Counted from the stretch's first letter, positions 9,032 to 18,798 are shown. The stretch: DNA of 64,000 nt from Gordonia spumicola (GCF_009932475.1 NZ_BJOV01000003.1:868001-932000), one strand, 5' to 3'. Program-made: numbers and translations. The notes: a model not told the origin generated them from the letters alone.

Positions 9032-9922
9032 ATGAGCCGCACGTTCGACATCGTCCCCCTGCGGTCGTTGGCTGCCGTCGCCGCGACCGGCGGGGTGAGT
9101 CGAGCGGCTCAGTCGTTGGCGCTGACGCAGTCTGCCGTGAGCCAACACCTGCGGCGACTCGAACGGGAGGCCGGCACCGCGCTCGTCCGCAAGGAGGGTC
9201 GTGGGATCGCCTTCACCGCCGCGGGCGAGGAACTCCTCTCGCATGCCAGGGCGATCCTCGCGGCCCACGACGCCGCCGTGTCCCGGTTCACCGCCGAGGT
9301 GAGCGACACGATCGTCATCGGCGCAGCTCAGAACAGTGCCGCCGTGGTGCTGCCACTGATCATGAGCAGCTTGCGGGAGGGTTTCCCCGGGGCGGAGGTC
9401 CGTTTCCACCTCGACCGCAACGCGACGGTCCGGTCCATGCTCGACTCGGGGCGGGTCGACGTCGCCGTCACCACCCGGGTGGCCCCGGAGATGACCCCGC
9501 GCGCCGACGGGTTCCGACTGCGCTGGCTGTGGTCGGCTCACTGTCCGCAGCCGTCGGCGGACGAACCCGTGCCCATCGTCGCGTTCTCGGCGCCCTGCAC
9601 CTTGCGGCAGCCGAGCTTCGACGCGTTCAGCGGCACGCCGGGCGGATGGCACGTCACAGCGGAGGTGAACGATCTCGCAACCGGATTGGAAGCGGCCCGA
9701 GCCGGGGTCGGCGCGATGCTCGTCCCCGTCCTCGACCGTCTGCCCGACGGACTGGTCGGGCTCGACGGCGCACCGACGCCGCCCGCGATCCAACTGGGCG
9801 TCGCCTACACCGAGCGGACCCGCGCCGACGTCCGGGAGACGGTCACCGCGGTGATCGGCGAGCATCTCGGGACCGATCGCGTGGAGATGCTGCACAATCG
9901 AAGTTTTCCGATGCCAGCCTGA
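9032..9922 (+). CDS. LysR family transcriptional regulator
   Basis: A 296-residue regulator. Residues 5-64 form the winged helix-turn-helix (LRSLAAVAATGGVSRAA followed by TQSAVSQHLRRLE), followed by a type 2 periplasmic-binding fold from about residue 85 (DTIVIGAAQNSAAVVLP) that should sense a small effector. The ATG at 9032 is preferred over an in-frame ATG at 9014 because the HTH starts immediately after it, as usual in the family. It is divergent from the EamA exporter and followed 18 nt later by sdaA, so its ligand may be an amino acid; this is inference from neighbours. Confidence 0.85.
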   Translation: MSRTFDIVPLRSLAAVAATGGVSRAAQSLALTQSAVSQHLRRLEREAGTALVRKEGRGIAFTAAGEELLSHARAILAAHDAAVSRFTAEVSDTIVIGAAQNSAAVVLPLIMSSLREGFPGAEVRFHLDRNATVRSMLDSGRVDVAVTTRVAPEMTPRADGFRLRWLWSAHCPQPSADEPVPIVAFSAPCTLRQPSFDAFSGTPGGWHVTAEVNDLATGLEAARAGVGAMLVPVLDRLPDGLVGLDGAPTPPAIQLGVAYTERTRADVRETVTAVIGEHLGTDRVEMLHNRSFPMPA

Positions 9923-9940
9923 ACAGCCGAGGGAGTCGCC

Positions 9941-11272
9941 ATGATCAGCGTGTTCGATCTGTTCTCGATCGGAATCGGTCCGTCGAGTTCGCACACCGTC
10001 GGGCCGATGCGTGCGGCGGCCGAGTTCGCCGCATCCGTGGCCGACGACCCGCGCGTGGCACGGGTGGACGTCGGCCTGTACGGATCGCTCGGCGCCACCG
10101 GCCGTGGACACGGATCGGACCGAGCGGTGGTCCTCGGGTTGGAGGGCGAACGCCCGGAGGACATCGACCCCGCCGTCGTCGACGCCCGGTTCGACGCCGC
10201 GAACGCGTCTGGAACGCTTCGCCTCGGCGGTGTGCGCACGGTGGCGTTCGAGGTGGGACTGATCGCCGACCGCAGTCTGCCCCGTCACCCGAACGGCATG
10301 CGGTTCAAGGCTTTCGACGACGACGGGAACGTGCTCCGCGAGACGACGTCGTACTCAATCGGCGGTGGATTCGTCGTCGGCGACGAGGCGGAGGTCCCCG
10401 ACACCACCGTGGTCCCGCACCCCTTCCGAACCGCCGTCGACCTCCTCGACTGCGCCGACCGGACCGGCCTGCCGATCAGCGGCGTGATGCGCGCCGACGA
10501 GGAGGCCCGCCGCTCGCCCGCCGAGGTCTCCACCGGGCTGCGGCGCATCTGGGACGCCATGCAGCGCTGCATCGACACCGGCCTGCACACCGAGGGGATG
10601 CTCCCCGGCCCCCTGCGGGTCCGGCGGCGCGCCGGGACTCTCCGCGCGAGACTCGACGCGTCGCCGTCCGACGATCCGCTCCGCCACATCGACTGGGTCA
10701 CGGCGTTCGCACTCGCCGTCAACGAGGAGAACGCCGCGGGCGGCAGGATCGTCACCGCTCCGACGAACGGCGCCGCGGGGATCCTGCCCGCCGTCCTCGC
10801 CTACTACATGCGGTTCGTGCCGGGCGCCGAGTCCGGCGACTGCGAACGATTCCTGCTGACCGCGGGCGCCATCGCGGTGTTGTTCAAGGAGAACGCGTCG
10901 ATCAGCGGCGCCGAGGTCGGGTGCCAGGGCGAGGTCGGCTCGGCCTGCTCGATGGCCGCCGGGGCGCTGTGCGAACTCCTCGGCGGTTCCCCGTCGCAGG
11001 TGGAGAACGCCGCCGAGATCGGAATGGAGCACAACCTCGGTCTCACCTGCGATCCGATCGGCGGACTCGTGCAGATCCCCTGCATCGAACGCAACGCGAT
11101 GGCCGCGGTCAAGGCGATCACCGCCGCGCGGATCGCACTCAATCAGGACGGCCCGCACGTGGTCAGTCTCGACCGCGTGATCGCCACGATGCGCGAGACC
11201 GGAGCCGATATGAGCGACAAGTACAAGGAGACGTCGCGCGGCGGTCTGGCCGTCAATGTGATCGAGTGCTGA
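9941..11272 (+). CDS. sdaA: L-serine ammonia-lyase (single-chain, iron-sulfur)
   Basis: A 443-residue enzyme that deaminates L-serine to pyruvate and ammonia. It has the fused beta (residues about 1-160) and alpha domains of the actinobacterial type. The start [20 protein letters not shown] is diagnostic, and the cysteines expected to hold the 4Fe-4S cluster are present in [15 protein letters not shown] and in the later GLTCDPIGG and QIPCIERNA segments. GAGGGAG sits just before the ATG. It follows the LysR regulator by 18 nt and may be in its operon. Full length and intact. Confidence 0.93.
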   Translation: MISVFDLFSIGIGPSSSHTVGPMRAAAEFAASVADDPRVARVDVGLYGSLGATGRGHGSDRAVVLGLEGERPEDIDPAVVDARFDAANASGTLRLGGVRTVAFEVGLIADRSLPRHPNGMRFKAFDDDGNVLRETTSYSIGGGFVVGDEAEVPDTTVVPHPFRTAVDLLDCADRTGLPISGVMRADEEARRSPAEVSTGLRRIWDAMQRCIDTGLHTEGMLPGPLRVRRRAGTLRARLDASPSDDPLRHIDWVTAFALAVNEENAAGGRIVTAPTNGAAGILPAVLAYYMRFVPGAESGDCERFLLTAGAIAVLFKENASISGAEVGCQGEVGSACSMAAGALCELLGGSPSQVENAAEIGMEHNLGLTCDPIGGLVQIPCIERNAMAAVKAITAARIALNQDGPHVVSLDRVIATMRETGADMSDKYKETSRGGLAVNVIEC

Positions 11273-11315
11273 GAATCGCCGATGTCATCCGTTCGACCGG
11301 TCTAGGGTCGCCACC

Positions 11316-12260
11316 ATGACCGAATCCGAAGTACGCGAAGGCTTCTCGACGCTCAGGGCAGGCGGGCTGCACTGGGACGCGTTCCCGCTGCGACTGTTCA
11401 CGAAGGGCAACGGGAAGACGTGGGACCCGGCATCGCTCGACTTCGGTCGGGACGCCGCCGACTGGGCGTCCCTCGACGACACCCAGCGCCGGAGCGCGAC
11501 GTACCTCGTCGCCCAGTTCGTCGCGGGCGAGGAGGCCGTCACACAGGACATCCAGCCGTTCATGTCCGCGATGGCGTCCGAGGGCCGCTTCGGCGACGAG
11601 ATGTACCTGTCGCAGTTCTGTCTCGAGGAGGCCAAACACGCACAGGGCTTCCGCCTGTGGATGGACGAGGTGGGCCTCGTCGAGGACCTCCACCCGTACG
11701 TCGCCGAGAACCCCTTCTACCGCCAGTTGTTCTACGACGAGCTGCCGCAGTCGCTGCGCCTGCTGGCGTCCGATCCGTCTCCGCTCAATCAGATCCGCGC
11801 GAGCGTCACCTACAACCACGTCGTCGAGGGGTCGCTCGCCCTGACCGGCTACTACGCGTGGCAGAAGATCTGCGTCGACCGCGGGATCCTGCCGGGCATG
11901 CAGTCGCTGATCTCGCACATCGCTGACGATGAACGCCGCCACATGGCGTGGGGAACGTTCACCTGTCGTAGGCACGTCGCCGCTGACGACTCACTGTGGG
12001 AGGCCGTCACCGAGCGGATGGGCGAGCTGCTGCCGATGGCCCTCGGCATGATCACGTGGGTGAACGAGCAGTTCGACGCCCCGCCGTTCGGGATCGACAA
12101 CACCGAGTTCCTGACCTATGCCGCCGACCGCGCTCAACGACGCCTCGGCGCCATCGAATCGGCCCGGGGACGGCCGGTCGAGGAGATCGACCTCGACTAC
12201 TCGCCCGCCACCCTGGAGGACACCTTCGGCGACGAGGACCGTGCCGTTCTCGGCCGCTGA
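11316..12260 (+). CDS. R2-like ligand-binding oxidase (R2lox, Mn/Fe)
   Basis: A 314-residue ferritin-like protein of the R2lox group (homologous to M. tuberculosis Rv0233), not a true ribonucleotide reductase subunit. All expected metal ligands align at a constant offset of four from the mycobacterial protein: E72, E105, H108, E171, E206 and H209. The residues that form the characteristic valine-tyrosine ether cross-link are present (V75 in [10 protein letters not shown] and Y166 in [10 protein letters not shown]). The family assembles a Mn/Fe cofactor, binds a long-chain fatty acid and performs two-electron oxidation of an unknown substrate. It stands alone between sdaA and a convergent L,D-transpeptidase gene. 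Confidence 0.9.
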   Translation: MTESEVREGFSTLRAGGLHWDAFPLRLFTKGNGKTWDPASLDFGRDAADWASLDDTQRRSATYLVAQFVAGEEAVTQDIQPFMSAMASEGRFGDEMYLSQFCLEEAKHAQGFRLWMDEVGLVEDLHPYVAENPFYRQLFYDELPQSLRLLASDPSPLNQIRASVTYNHVVEGSLALTGYYAWQKICVDRGILPGMQSLISHIADDERRHMAWGTFTCRRHVAADDSLWEAVTERMGELLPMALGMITWVNEQFDAPPFGIDNTEFLTYAADRAQRRLGAIESARGRPVEEIDLDYSPATLEDTFGDEDRAVLGR

Positions 12261-12311
12261 TCGCTCCCGGTCAACGCGGTTTCGCCTCGTCCCGTTCAGG
12301 TGCCGAGCACC

Positions 12312-13481
12312 TCACGCGTCGGCGTTGCCCGCCTTCCACACCTTCCACGGGACCGCCCAGTCGCCGTAGGTGTCCCAGACGGGGAGTTCGTCGCCACCCG
12401 AATTGGTGATCTCGACGACGTCGCCGAGGCGGAACGTGTCGTACATCCACTGCGCGTCCGCCGGGCTGAGGTTCACGCAGCCGTGCGACACGTTCGCCGA
12501 TCCCTGCTGACCGACCGACCACGGCGCGGCGTGGACGAACTCGCCGTCGTTGGAGATCCGGAGGTTGTCGAAGACGGTCTCCCGGTAGTAGCCGGGCGAG
12601 CCCTGGCACACGCCGTAGCTGCAGGAGTCCATGACGACGCTCGCCGCACGCTCGGACACGACATGGATGCCGCGGTGCGACGGGGTGCTCGGCTCGCCGA
12701 GGCTCATCGGCATGGTCCGGACCAACTGGCCGTTGTGGAAGACGGTGAGCTGCTCGGTGCTGCCGTCGGCCTTGGCGATCCACGAGTCGCGGACGTGGTA
12801 GTCGACAGCGTTGTCCTCGGCGCCGTAGACGCCGTCGCCCAGGTCGACGCCGTACACGTCGGCTTCGATGTGGATCTTGGTGCCCGGCTTCCAGAAGTTC
12901 TTGGCGCGGTAGTGGACGCTCTGATCGTCGGTCCAGTACCAGGCCCCCGGCTGGCTCGGGGTGGTCGTCACGCTCAGGTGCTTCTCGACCTCGGCTCGAT
13001 TCTTGACCGGCTTGGTGAACTGGAAGACCATCGGCTGCCCGACGCCGACACCGTCGTCGTCGACCATCTCCGGCGCGGGCACGACGTTGGCGTACGCGGT
13101 GTCGTCCGGGGTGATGGTCGTGACCGTGAACGTCTTCTTCGTGTGCTTGCCGTCGGTGTTCACCGCATCGGCGGTCACCGTGTACGTCCCGCCGTAGCCG
13201 AGGTCTTGGGTGGTGTGCCATTCGGCTCCGCCCGCCGACGACTCGCCCTTGACCTGCTTGCCCTTCTTGTTGGTGACGGTCACCTTGGCAAGACTGCCGA
13301 AGCCCGCGCGCACGCTGATCGGGGTGGTCGGGTTGATCGGCTTGGTCATGGCGCCGTCGAGGATGACCGTCGCGGCCGGAGCCGGATCGGGGGTCGAGCT
13401 GCCGTTGCCACCGCACGCCGCGGCGAGGAGCGCGACGGACACCAGTCCCGCGGCGGCGAACGCCCGTGCCGATCGGCGCAT
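12312..13481 (-). CDS. L,D-transpeptidase lipoprotein (YkuD, LdtMt2-like)
   Basis: A 389-residue periplasmic enzyme that makes 3-3 cross-links in peptidoglycan. The signal peptide ends LLAAACGG with the lipidated Cys at residue 23 (an Ala at -3 is a slightly unusual lipobox). Two Ig-like domains (about 35-240) precede the YkuD catalytic domain with H317 and the SHGCVN motif carrying catalytic C335. An additional cysteine pair lies in DSCSYGVCQG. The ATG at 13481 shares its A with the upstream TGA; an in-frame GTG one codon earlier is the alternative. It is coupled to the upstream small membrane protein. Carbapenems, not most penicillins, inhibit this family. Confidence 0.92.
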   Translation of the reverse strand: MRRSARAFAAAGLVSVALLAAACGGNGSSTPDPAPAATVILDGAMTKPINPTTPISVRAGFGSLAKVTVTNKKGKQVKGESSAGGAEWHTTQDLGYGGTYTVTADAVNTDGKHTKKTFTVTTITPDDTAYANVVPAPEMVDDDGVGVGQPMVFQFTKPVKNRAEVEKHLSVTTTPSQPGAWYWTDDQSVHYRAKNFWKPGTKIHIEADVYGVDLGDGVYGAEDNAVDYHVRDSWIAKADGSTEQLTVFHNGQLVRTMPMSLGEPSTPSHRGIHVVSERAASVVMDSCSYGVCQGSPGYYRETVFDNLRISNDGEFVHAAPWSVGQQGSANVSHGCVNLSPADAQWMYDTFRLGDVVEITNSGGDELPVWDTYGDWAVPWKVWKAGNADA

Positions 13482-13789
13482 CACCGATCACCGTCCACGG
13501 CCGCGAGAACGCCCGCGGTGGTCGCGGTCGCCGCCGCGGTGACGGCGAGGACCGACGGCCACGCACCGATCTTCTTGGCGAGCGGGTGCGACGCGCCGAA
13601 GGCTCCGAGGTAGGCGGCGGCGAGGCCGCCGGTGACGGCTGCGCCACGGCTACGCCACGACAGCCCCGCCCCGACTCCCGCGGCGGCGAGCAGCACTCCG
13701 CCGAGTTCGCGGCGGCCGGTGTAGCGGGCGGCTGCGTACCCGCCGATGAGTCCCGCGGCGACCAGCGGGACCGATGAATCGATCGTCAT
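13481..13789 (-). CDS. Small alanine/glycine-rich membrane protein
   Basis: A 102-residue hydrophobic protein with about four short membrane segments rich in Ala and Gly (for example VPLVAAGLIGGYAAARYTG). I do not recognise a named family; similar small proteins occur in related actinobacteria. Its stop overlaps the start of the L,D-transpeptidase gene (TGATG), so the two are translationally coupled and the protein may act in the envelope. Start is the ATG at 13789; the divergent hydrolase gene begins 50 nt away. Confidence 0.65.
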   Translation of the reverse strand: MTIDSSVPLVAAGLIGGYAAARYTGRRELGGVLLAAAGVGAGLSWRSRGAAVTGGLAAAYLGAFGASHPLAKKIGAWPSVLAVTAAATATTAGVLAAVDGDR

Positions 13790-13815
13790 GCGAACATGCT
13801 ACGCGCGAAATTTAC

Positions 13816-13829
13816 TAGAACACGTTCTA
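13816..13829. promoter_or_regulatory. KstR-type operator upstream of MCP-hydrolase gene
   Basis: TAGAACACGTTCTA is a perfect 6 bp inverted repeat around a 2 bp centre and matches the known KstR consensus TnnAACnnGTTnnA at every fixed position. It ends 10 bp before the start of the hydrolase gene, in the divergent promoter region shared with the small membrane protein. KstR represses cholesterol catabolism genes in mycobacteria and rhodococci; binding here is inferred from the motif. Confidence 0.6.
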
Positions 13830-13839
13830 TTCTGGTGTC

Positions 13840-14703
13840 ATGGACGTGACATACGAGTCGACCAAACGCGAGCTCACCACCGATCAGGGCATCATCCGCT
13901 ACCACGAAGCGGGTGCCGACAACGACGACGTGCTCCTCCTCCTCCACGGCAGCGGCCCCGGTGTCACCGGATGGCGCAACTACCGCGGCAACCTGGAGTT
14001 CTTCGCCCGGACGCACCACTGCTACGTCATCGAATTCCCCGGATTCGGCGTCTCCGATCCGGTCGACGGCCACCCGGTCCTGACCGCGGGCGCATCGGTG
14101 ATCCGCTTCATGGACGGCCTCGGAATCGACAAGGCCGCTGTGATCGGAAACTCGATGGGCGGTGTGGTCGGAATCAACCTCGCGATCAAGCACCCCGACC
14201 GGATCGCGAAGCTCGTCACGATCGGCGGCGTCGGCCCGAACATCTTCAGCCCGAGCCCGTCCGAAGGCATCCGCCTGCTGCAGGAGTTCACCGACGCCCC
14301 GGACCGAGACAAGCTCATCCGTTGGCTGAACTCGATGGTCTACGACCGTGCCGTCGTCACCAACCAGCTCATCGAGGAGCGGTGGGAGGCCGCGATCAAT
14401 CCGGAGGCCGCCAAGACCGCGGGCATGATGTACGGCTCCAAGGCGTTCGAGATGATGCAGCAGTTCATGGCGAACTCGCCGAACCCGCCCTACTGGGCGT
14501 CGATGCACATGGTGAAGTGCCCCACCCTGCTCACGTGGGGCCGCGACGACCGCGTCAGCCCACCCGACATGTCGATGGTGCCGATGCGCCTCATCCCCGA
14601 CGCCGAACTGCACATCTTCCCCAAGTGCGGACACTGGGTGATGATCGAGGCGAAGGACGCCTTCGAGTCGTCCGTCGCCGCATTCCTCGCACGCCGAGCC
14701 TAG
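13840..14703 (+). CDS. Alpha/beta hydrolase of the meta-cleavage-product hydrolase group (HsaD/BphD-like)
   Basis: A 287-residue alpha/beta hydrolase. The nucleophile elbow GNSMGG gives S105, the acid is D237 in GRDDRVSP and the base H265 in CGHWVMIE; the HGSGPG oxyanion loop (residues 36-41) is typical of C-C bond hydrolases that cleave ring-fission products. The pattern YHEAG, LLLHGSGPGVTGW and SPSEGI parallels HsaD of cholesterol catabolism. The promoter carries a KstR-type box, supporting a role in steroid or similar ring degradation, but no dioxygenase gene is nearby, so the substrate stays uncertain. It could also be a broader esterase. The stop overlaps the convergent gene by 4 nt. Confidence 0.82.
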   Translation: MDVTYESTKRELTTDQGIIRYHEAGADNDDVLLLLHGSGPGVTGWRNYRGNLEFFARTHHCYVIEFPGFGVSDPVDGHPVLTAGASVIRFMDGLGIDKAAVIGNSMGGVVGINLAIKHPDRIAKLVTIGGVGPNIFSPSPSEGIRLLQEFTDAPDRDKLIRWLNSMVYDRAVVTNQLIEERWEAAINPEAAKTAGMMYGSKAFEMMQQFMANSPNPPYWASMHMVKCPTLLTWGRDDRVSPPDMSMVPMRLIPDAELHIFPKCGHWVMIEAKDAFESSVAAFLARRA

Positions 14704-15179
14704 AACGCGTTGATCACGGCCCGCCCCGCGAGATGCGGGTGCGAGGTCGTGATCCACGAATCGAGCTGTCCGCGACCCGTCATCAGCCGCAGTTCGGCCG
14801 TCTCACCGCAGAACGTCCGGCCCATCCGCTGGACGCACGGGCGAGGTCGATGGGTCCCGTCCACGACGAGGGTCGCCGACTTCGCGCCGGAGGCGCCACG
14901 CGCGCCGCGCCAGTGCACCGTCACCGTGACCGAGCACACGCCGGGGCCCCCGAGACGGTACAGATCTGCGGCGACGTAGACCGTCGCCCTGCCGGGCGTC
15001 ATCGGATGGGTCGACACGGTCCCGCGCACGACGCCGCCGCACGCCGGGCCATCGGCGAGCGTGTAGGTCGGGGAGTACCGCACGGTCGTCGACGCGGCCG
15101 CGTGTCCGGGCGGGACCACCAGAGCGGCCCCGACCACTGCGAATCCGATCCCTGCGACCAGGGCGTGTCTACCGGTCAT
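14700..15179 (-). CDS. Secreted protein of unknown function
   Basis: A 159-residue protein with a classical signal peptide (residues 1 to about 29, cleavage likely near GHAAA-STT). The mature part has five cysteines, including PACGGVV, GVCSVTV, RPCVQRM and TFCGET, which could form disulfides in the cell wall space. No known domain was recognised. It reads toward the hydrolase gene with a 4 nt overlap of the two 3' ends. Start is the ATG at 15179, the first Met before the signal peptide. Confidence 0.65.
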   Translation of the reverse strand: MTGRHALVAGIGFAVVGAALVVPPGHAAASTTVRYSPTYTLADGPACGGVVRGTVSTHPMTPGRATVYVAADLYRLGGPGVCSVTVTVHWRGARGASGAKSATLVVDGTHRPRPCVQRMGRTFCGETAELRLMTGRGQLDSWITTSHPHLAGRAVINAF

Positions 15180-15281
15180 GGCGGTCCTCCGAGCCTCGCA
15201 CTGTGAGGGTTACATCGCCGTCCGACCACCATTTGTTAGCTATGTCACAATCGTGTCGGTACTCGTCGCAGACCTGCTCCC

Positions 15282-15348
15282 GAAATCGGTCTTCTCATCG
15301 CCTCTCGACGGCACATCGCCACCGAGAGTCGATGAGAAGACCGATTTC
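15282..15348. terminator. Long hairpin downstream of the alkane operon
   Basis: Two 26-nt arms (15282-15307 and 15323-15348) are inverted complements with one mismatch, separated by a 15 nt loop. The structure starts 8 nt beyond the stop of the TetR gene that ends the alkB operon, so it could terminate that leftward transcript. The arms are longer than for a normal terminator and lack a T-run, so it might instead be a palindromic repeat element or a processing site. Confidence 0.55.
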
Positions 15349-15355
15349 AGGAAGC

Positions 15356-15964
15356 TCAGCCGCGGGCGGCGATGATTGCCGGGGTCATGACGGCCGCAAG
15401 GTCGGCCGCGACGTCGAAATCGGCCTCCGGAGGCATCGACACGTAGCTGATCGCCAGGCGCGTGATCATCCGCGCGATCCGGCCCGACGCGTGCGCGGGC
15501 ATCCGGATCCACGACTCCCGCAGGCTGACGTCCAAACGCGCCGACGCCGACTCGATGAGCGGGGCCGAATCGGTGGTGATCAGTTTGAGCAGGTCGGGCT
15601 TGGCCTCGCCGCTGAGCAGCGACGCGATCATCGGGTCCTGTCCGGCGCTGGAGAAGAACCCGGCGAAACCCGCCGTCAGGGCGCCCTCCACGTCTCCCGG
15701 CATCGATTCGAGAGCCGCTTCGATCTCCGTCGTGAACTGCTCGACGAGGCGAAGCGCATACGCCTGAGCGAGACCGTTCCGCGACGAGAACTCGTTGTAG
15801 ACGGTCTGCCTGCTGACGCCGGCGTGCTTGGCTACGTCGCTCATCGTGACCTGCGCCCAGTCCTTGACGCGCAGCAGGTCGCGGAGGCCGTCGAGCAGCG
15901 ACGTGCGCAGCAGCAGCTTGCTCGCCGCCGCGTACGTCGTGCGGTTTCTCGTCGGTGCGCTCAC
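15356..15964 (-). CDS. TetR family regulator of the alkane operon (AlkX/AlkU-like)
   Basis: A 202-residue TetR protein with an N-terminal HTH (VTMSDVAKHAGVSRQTVYNEF, residues about 37-57) and a ligand-binding helical domain. The GTG at 15964 is chosen because it overlaps the reductase stop as GTGA; a start further upstream would read back into that gene. It is the last gene of alkB-rubA-rubB-tetR, the same position held by AlkX/AlkU in other alkane-degrading actinobacteria, where the regulator represses its own operon and responds to fatty acids from alkane oxidation. The ligand is inferred from context. Confidence 0.87.
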   Translation of the reverse strand: MSAPTRNRTTYAAASKLLLRTSLLDGLRDLLRVKDWAQVTMSDVAKHAGVSRQTVYNEFSSRNGLAQAYALRLVEQFTTEIEAALESMPGDVEGALTAGFAGFFSSAGQDPMIASLLSGEAKPDLLKLITTDSAPLIESASARLDVSLRESWIRMPAHASGRIARMITRLAISYVSMPPEADFDVAADLAAVMTPAIIAARG

Positions 15965-17130
15965 ACCGTCGAGCCTAGCGCTGCATCGATCTCCGCCCGG
16001 CACGCCCGGGCGGCCGCCGCCCGCCCCACGGTGACCGCTCCGACGAGACGACCGTCCTTGCTGACACGGACGGTGGCGTCGTTCTCGGCGAGCGATCCGT
16101 CGATCTCGACGTCGCCACCCGCGGGCCAGCCCACGGTCTGGATGTTCACTCCGTACTGAATGGTCCAGGCCCGAGGCACGTCCCGGAACGACGGCGCCTG
16201 CTCACCGGTGAGCGCTGCCAGCACCGCCGTCGCGACGGCCTTGCCCTGGTCGGTGGCCCCGAACCAGTGTCCCCCGGCGGACGGTTGCCCGGTCAGCAGG
16301 TCTGCGGGCGCCGCCGCATCACCGGCCGCGTACACGTCGGACGCGCTCGTCGCGAACGTGTCGTCGACGACGATTCCCGCGCGGGCGGTCTCGATCCCCG
16401 CCGCCGCGGCGAGCGCGACATCCGGTGTCATGCCGACGGCCGCGACGACCGGGCCGACGATCCTCGAGCCGTCGGCGAGCACCACCTCGTCGGCAGTGGC
16501 CGACGTGACCGCACTGTCGAGATGCAGAGTCACGCCATTGCTGCGGTGCAGATCGGCGAACCACTCCGACACCGAGACCGGGACGACCCTGCCGAGGAGC
16601 CTGTCGGCCGCCTCGATCACGTCGACGTCAAGGCCGCGTGCGGCGGCCGACGCGGCGAGTTCGAGTCCGATCAGTCCGCCTCCGACGACCGCCACCCTGG
16701 CCGCCTCTTCGACGGAGCGTCGGACGTCGAGAGCCTCGTCGAGCGTGCGGATGGTCGCGACGTCCGGGCCGAGCCAGCCGGGCCGCGCGGCGCTGCCGCC
16801 GGTCGCCAGGATCAGTGCCCGATAGCTCAGATCACGACCGTCGCTGCAGGTCACCGTGTGCCCGTCGGTGTCGATGGACGTGACCGTGACACCCGACCTG
16901 AGGTCGATGTCTCGTTCGGTCCACGACTGCGGCTTCTGCAGCGCGATCTTCTCCGGCGACAGGTCGGCGGCGAGGAGGTCCTTGGTGAGCGCCGTCCGAC
17001 GGTACGGATGCTCCGGTTCGGCCGCGATCAGAGTGACCGGCCCGTCGTAGCCGCCGGAGCGGAGGGTGACGGCCGCGGTCGCGCCCGCCGTCCCTCCTCC
17101 GACGATGACGACGCCTGCTCCGGCGGTCAT
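15961..17130 (-). CDS. rubB: Rubredoxin-NAD(+) reductase (FAD)
   Basis: A 389-residue FAD flavoprotein that passes electrons from NADH to rubredoxin for alkane hydroxylation. The N-terminal FAD-binding motif reads [14 protein letters not shown]; the NAD-binding motif [14 protein letters not shown] lies near residue 145; the second FAD motif is DVYAAGDAA. Its ATG (17130) overlaps the rubredoxin stop by 4 nt, and its stop overlaps the TetR start, so translation of all four operon genes is coupled. Length and motif order match the AlkT/RubB group. Confidence 0.92.
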   Translation of the reverse strand: MTAGAGVVIVGGGTAGATAAVTLRSGGYDGPVTLIAAEPEHPYRRTALTKDLLAADLSPEKIALQKPQSWTERDIDLRSGVTVTSIDTDGHTVTCSDGRDLSYRALILATGGSAARPGWLGPDVATIRTLDEALDVRRSVEEAARVAVVGGGLIGLELAASAAARGLDVDVIEAADRLLGRVVPVSVSEWFADLHRSNGVTLHLDSAVTSATADEVVLADGSRIVGPVVAAVGMTPDVALAAAAGIETARAGIVVDDTFATSASDVYAAGDAAAPADLLTGQPSAGGHWFGATDQGKAVATAVLAALTGEQAPSFRDVPRAWTIQYGVNIQTVGWPAGGDVEIDGSLAENDATVRVSKDGRLVGAVTVGRAAAARACRAEIDAALGSTV

Positions 17131-17306
17131 GGCCGCGCGACCTCGACCATCTCGAAGTCGGCCTTGGCTGCGCCGCAGTCGGGGCAGCTCCAGTCGTCGG
17201 GGATGTCGTCCCAGCGGGTGCCGGGCTCGATGCCGTCCTCGGGCCAGCCCTCGGCCTCGTCGTACTCGAATCCACACTGCATGCAACGGAAGAGTTTGAA
17301 GTTCAT
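17127..17306 (-). CDS. rubA: Rubredoxin (stand-alone, AlkG2-like)
   Basis: A 59-residue one-iron electron carrier. The iron is held by C8 and C11 (CMQCG) and C41 and C44 (CPDCG). The segment [15 protein letters not shown] and the direct run from CPDCG to AAKADF, without an inserted arginine, are features of AlkG2-type rubredoxins, the type able to reduce AlkB. It starts 1 nt after the alkB stop and overlaps the reductase start. It is a second rubredoxin beside the one fused to AlkB. Confidence 0.95.
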   Translation of the reverse strand: MNFKLFRCMQCGFEYDEAEGWPEDGIEPGTRWDDIPDDWSCPDCGAAKADFEMVEVARP

Positions 17307-17307
17307 G

Positions 17308-18798
17308 TCAGGCTCCAATCGGGAGGAAGTCGATCTTGTCTCGGACGCCGCAGTCGGGGCAGTTCCAGTCGTCGGGCACGCTGGCCCACGGGGTCCCGGG
17401 CGCGTAGCCCTCACGCGGGGCACCGTCGGCCTCGCGGTAGACGTACTCGCAGTTGGGGCAGCGGTACGCCGTGGCGGCCGGACGATCGAGCACGGCGACC
17501 GCGGTGTCCTGCGCGGCGGCCGGGGCCTGGGCGCGGGCGGCCTGTCCGTACCGGGCGAGGAGCTTGGCCTCCTTGCCGGGCTGCAGATTGGCGCGGGTGA
17601 GGTCGCCGTCGTAGTGCTCGATGACGCGCTTGTCCATGATCTTGCGCCAGATCGGCGGGAAGTACGCGATGCCGATCATGCTGGCGTAGCCGCTGGGCAG
17701 GTTCGGCGCCTCCTCGAAACTGCGGAGCGTCTGGTATCGACGCGTCGGGTTCGCGTGGTGATCACTGTGACGCTGCAGGTGGTACAGGAAGATGTTGGTG
17801 CAGATGTGGTCGCTGTTCCAGCTGTGCGACGGGGTGCAGCGCTCATAGCGACCGCGGGCGTTCTTCTGCCGGACGAGGCCGTAGTGCTCGAGATAGTTGA
17901 CGGTCTCCAGCAGCGAGAAACCGTAGACGGCCTGCAGGACCATGAAAGGCAGGATCTGCCAGCCGAAGACGGCCGCGAGCACGCCCCACAGGACGATCGA
18001 CATGACCCACGCGTTGAGAACGTCATTGCTCCGGTGGAACACCGACTTGTCGATCTTCTTGAGACGGTTGGCCTCGAGTTCCCACGCCGACTTCAGGCTG
18101 CCGTAGACACTGCGCGGCAGGAACGACCAGAAGGTCTCACCGAAGCGCGAGCTCGCCGGGTCTTCGGGGGTGGCGACGCGGACGTGATGACCGCGATTGT
18201 GCTCGATGAAGAAGTGACCGTAGAACGTCTGCGCGAGGGTGATCTTCGACAGCCAGCGCTCGAGCGACACCTTCTTGTGGCCGAGCTCGTGAGCTGTGTT
18301 GATGCCGATGCCGCCCATGACGCCGATCGACAGCGCGAGACCGATCTTGGAGACGATGCCGAGCGATCCGCCGTCGACGCCGAGCCAGCTCAGGTCGCCG
18401 AAGCGGCCGTTCGGACCCGCGGTCCAGAGGTAGGCCGCGAAGATCAGGCTGGCGAACTGGAACGGGATGTACGCGTACGTGCAGTACCGGTAGTACTTGT
18501 CGTTCTCCAGCTGCTCCATGAGCTCGTCCGGCGGATTCTGGCCGTCGGGACCGAAGAAGACGTCGAGGATCGGGAGCAGGACGTAGAGCAGGATCGGGCC
18601 GATCCACCACCAGACCGGCGACACGGTGCCGAGCCACGCCCAATCGAGCTTGTCGCCGCCCCAGTTCATCAGCGCGATGAGTCCGGTCGCGATGAACACA
18701 GCGGTCGGGGGGATCAGGCCGAGGAGCCAGAGGTGACGCTTCTTGTCGCGCCACTCGAGTGCTTCGACGGGGCTGTCGTCGAGGGTCGGGTTCGCCAT
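17308..18798 (-). CDS. alkB: Alkane 1-monooxygenase fused to a C-terminal rubredoxin (AlkB-Rd)
   Basis: A 496-residue integral-membrane non-heme di-iron hydroxylase that oxidises n-alkanes to 1-alkanols. Six membrane helices surround the histidine motifs HELGHK (170-175), EHNRGHH (199-205) and LQRHSDHHA (341-349), and the AlkB signature NYLEHYG (301-307) is present. After an Ala/Gln-rich linker (about 415-440) a full rubredoxin domain follows, with C447/C450 and C480/C483. The fused domain has an extra Arg after the second CPDCG ([12 protein letters not shown]), the mark of AlkG1-type rubredoxins. AGGAGG lies 5 nt before the ATG. It is first in the operon with rubA, rubB and tetR. Fusions of this kind are known in Dietzia, Gordonia and relatives. 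Confidence 0.95.
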   Translation of the reverse strand: MANPTLDDSPVEALEWRDKKRHLWLLGLIPPTAVFIATGLIALMNWGGDKLDWAWLGTVSPVWWWIGPILLYVLLPILDVFFGPDGQNPPDELMEQLENDKYYRYCTYAYIPFQFASLIFAAYLWTAGPNGRFGDLSWLGVDGGSLGIVSKIGLALSIGVMGGIGINTAHELGHKKVSLERWLSKITLAQTFYGHFFIEHNRGHHVRVATPEDPASSRFGETFWSFLPRSVYGSLKSAWELEANRLKKIDKSVFHRSNDVLNAWVMSIVLWGVLAAVFGWQILPFMVLQAVYGFSLLETVNYLEHYGLVRQKNARGRYERCTPSHSWNSDHICTNIFLYHLQRHSDHHANPTRRYQTLRSFEEAPNLPSGYASMIGIAYFPPIWRKIMDKRVIEHYDGDLTRANLQPGKEAKLLARYGQAARAQAPAAAQDTAVAVLDRPAATAYRCPNCEYVYREADGAPREGYAPGTPWASVPDDWNCPDCGVRDKIDFLPIGA

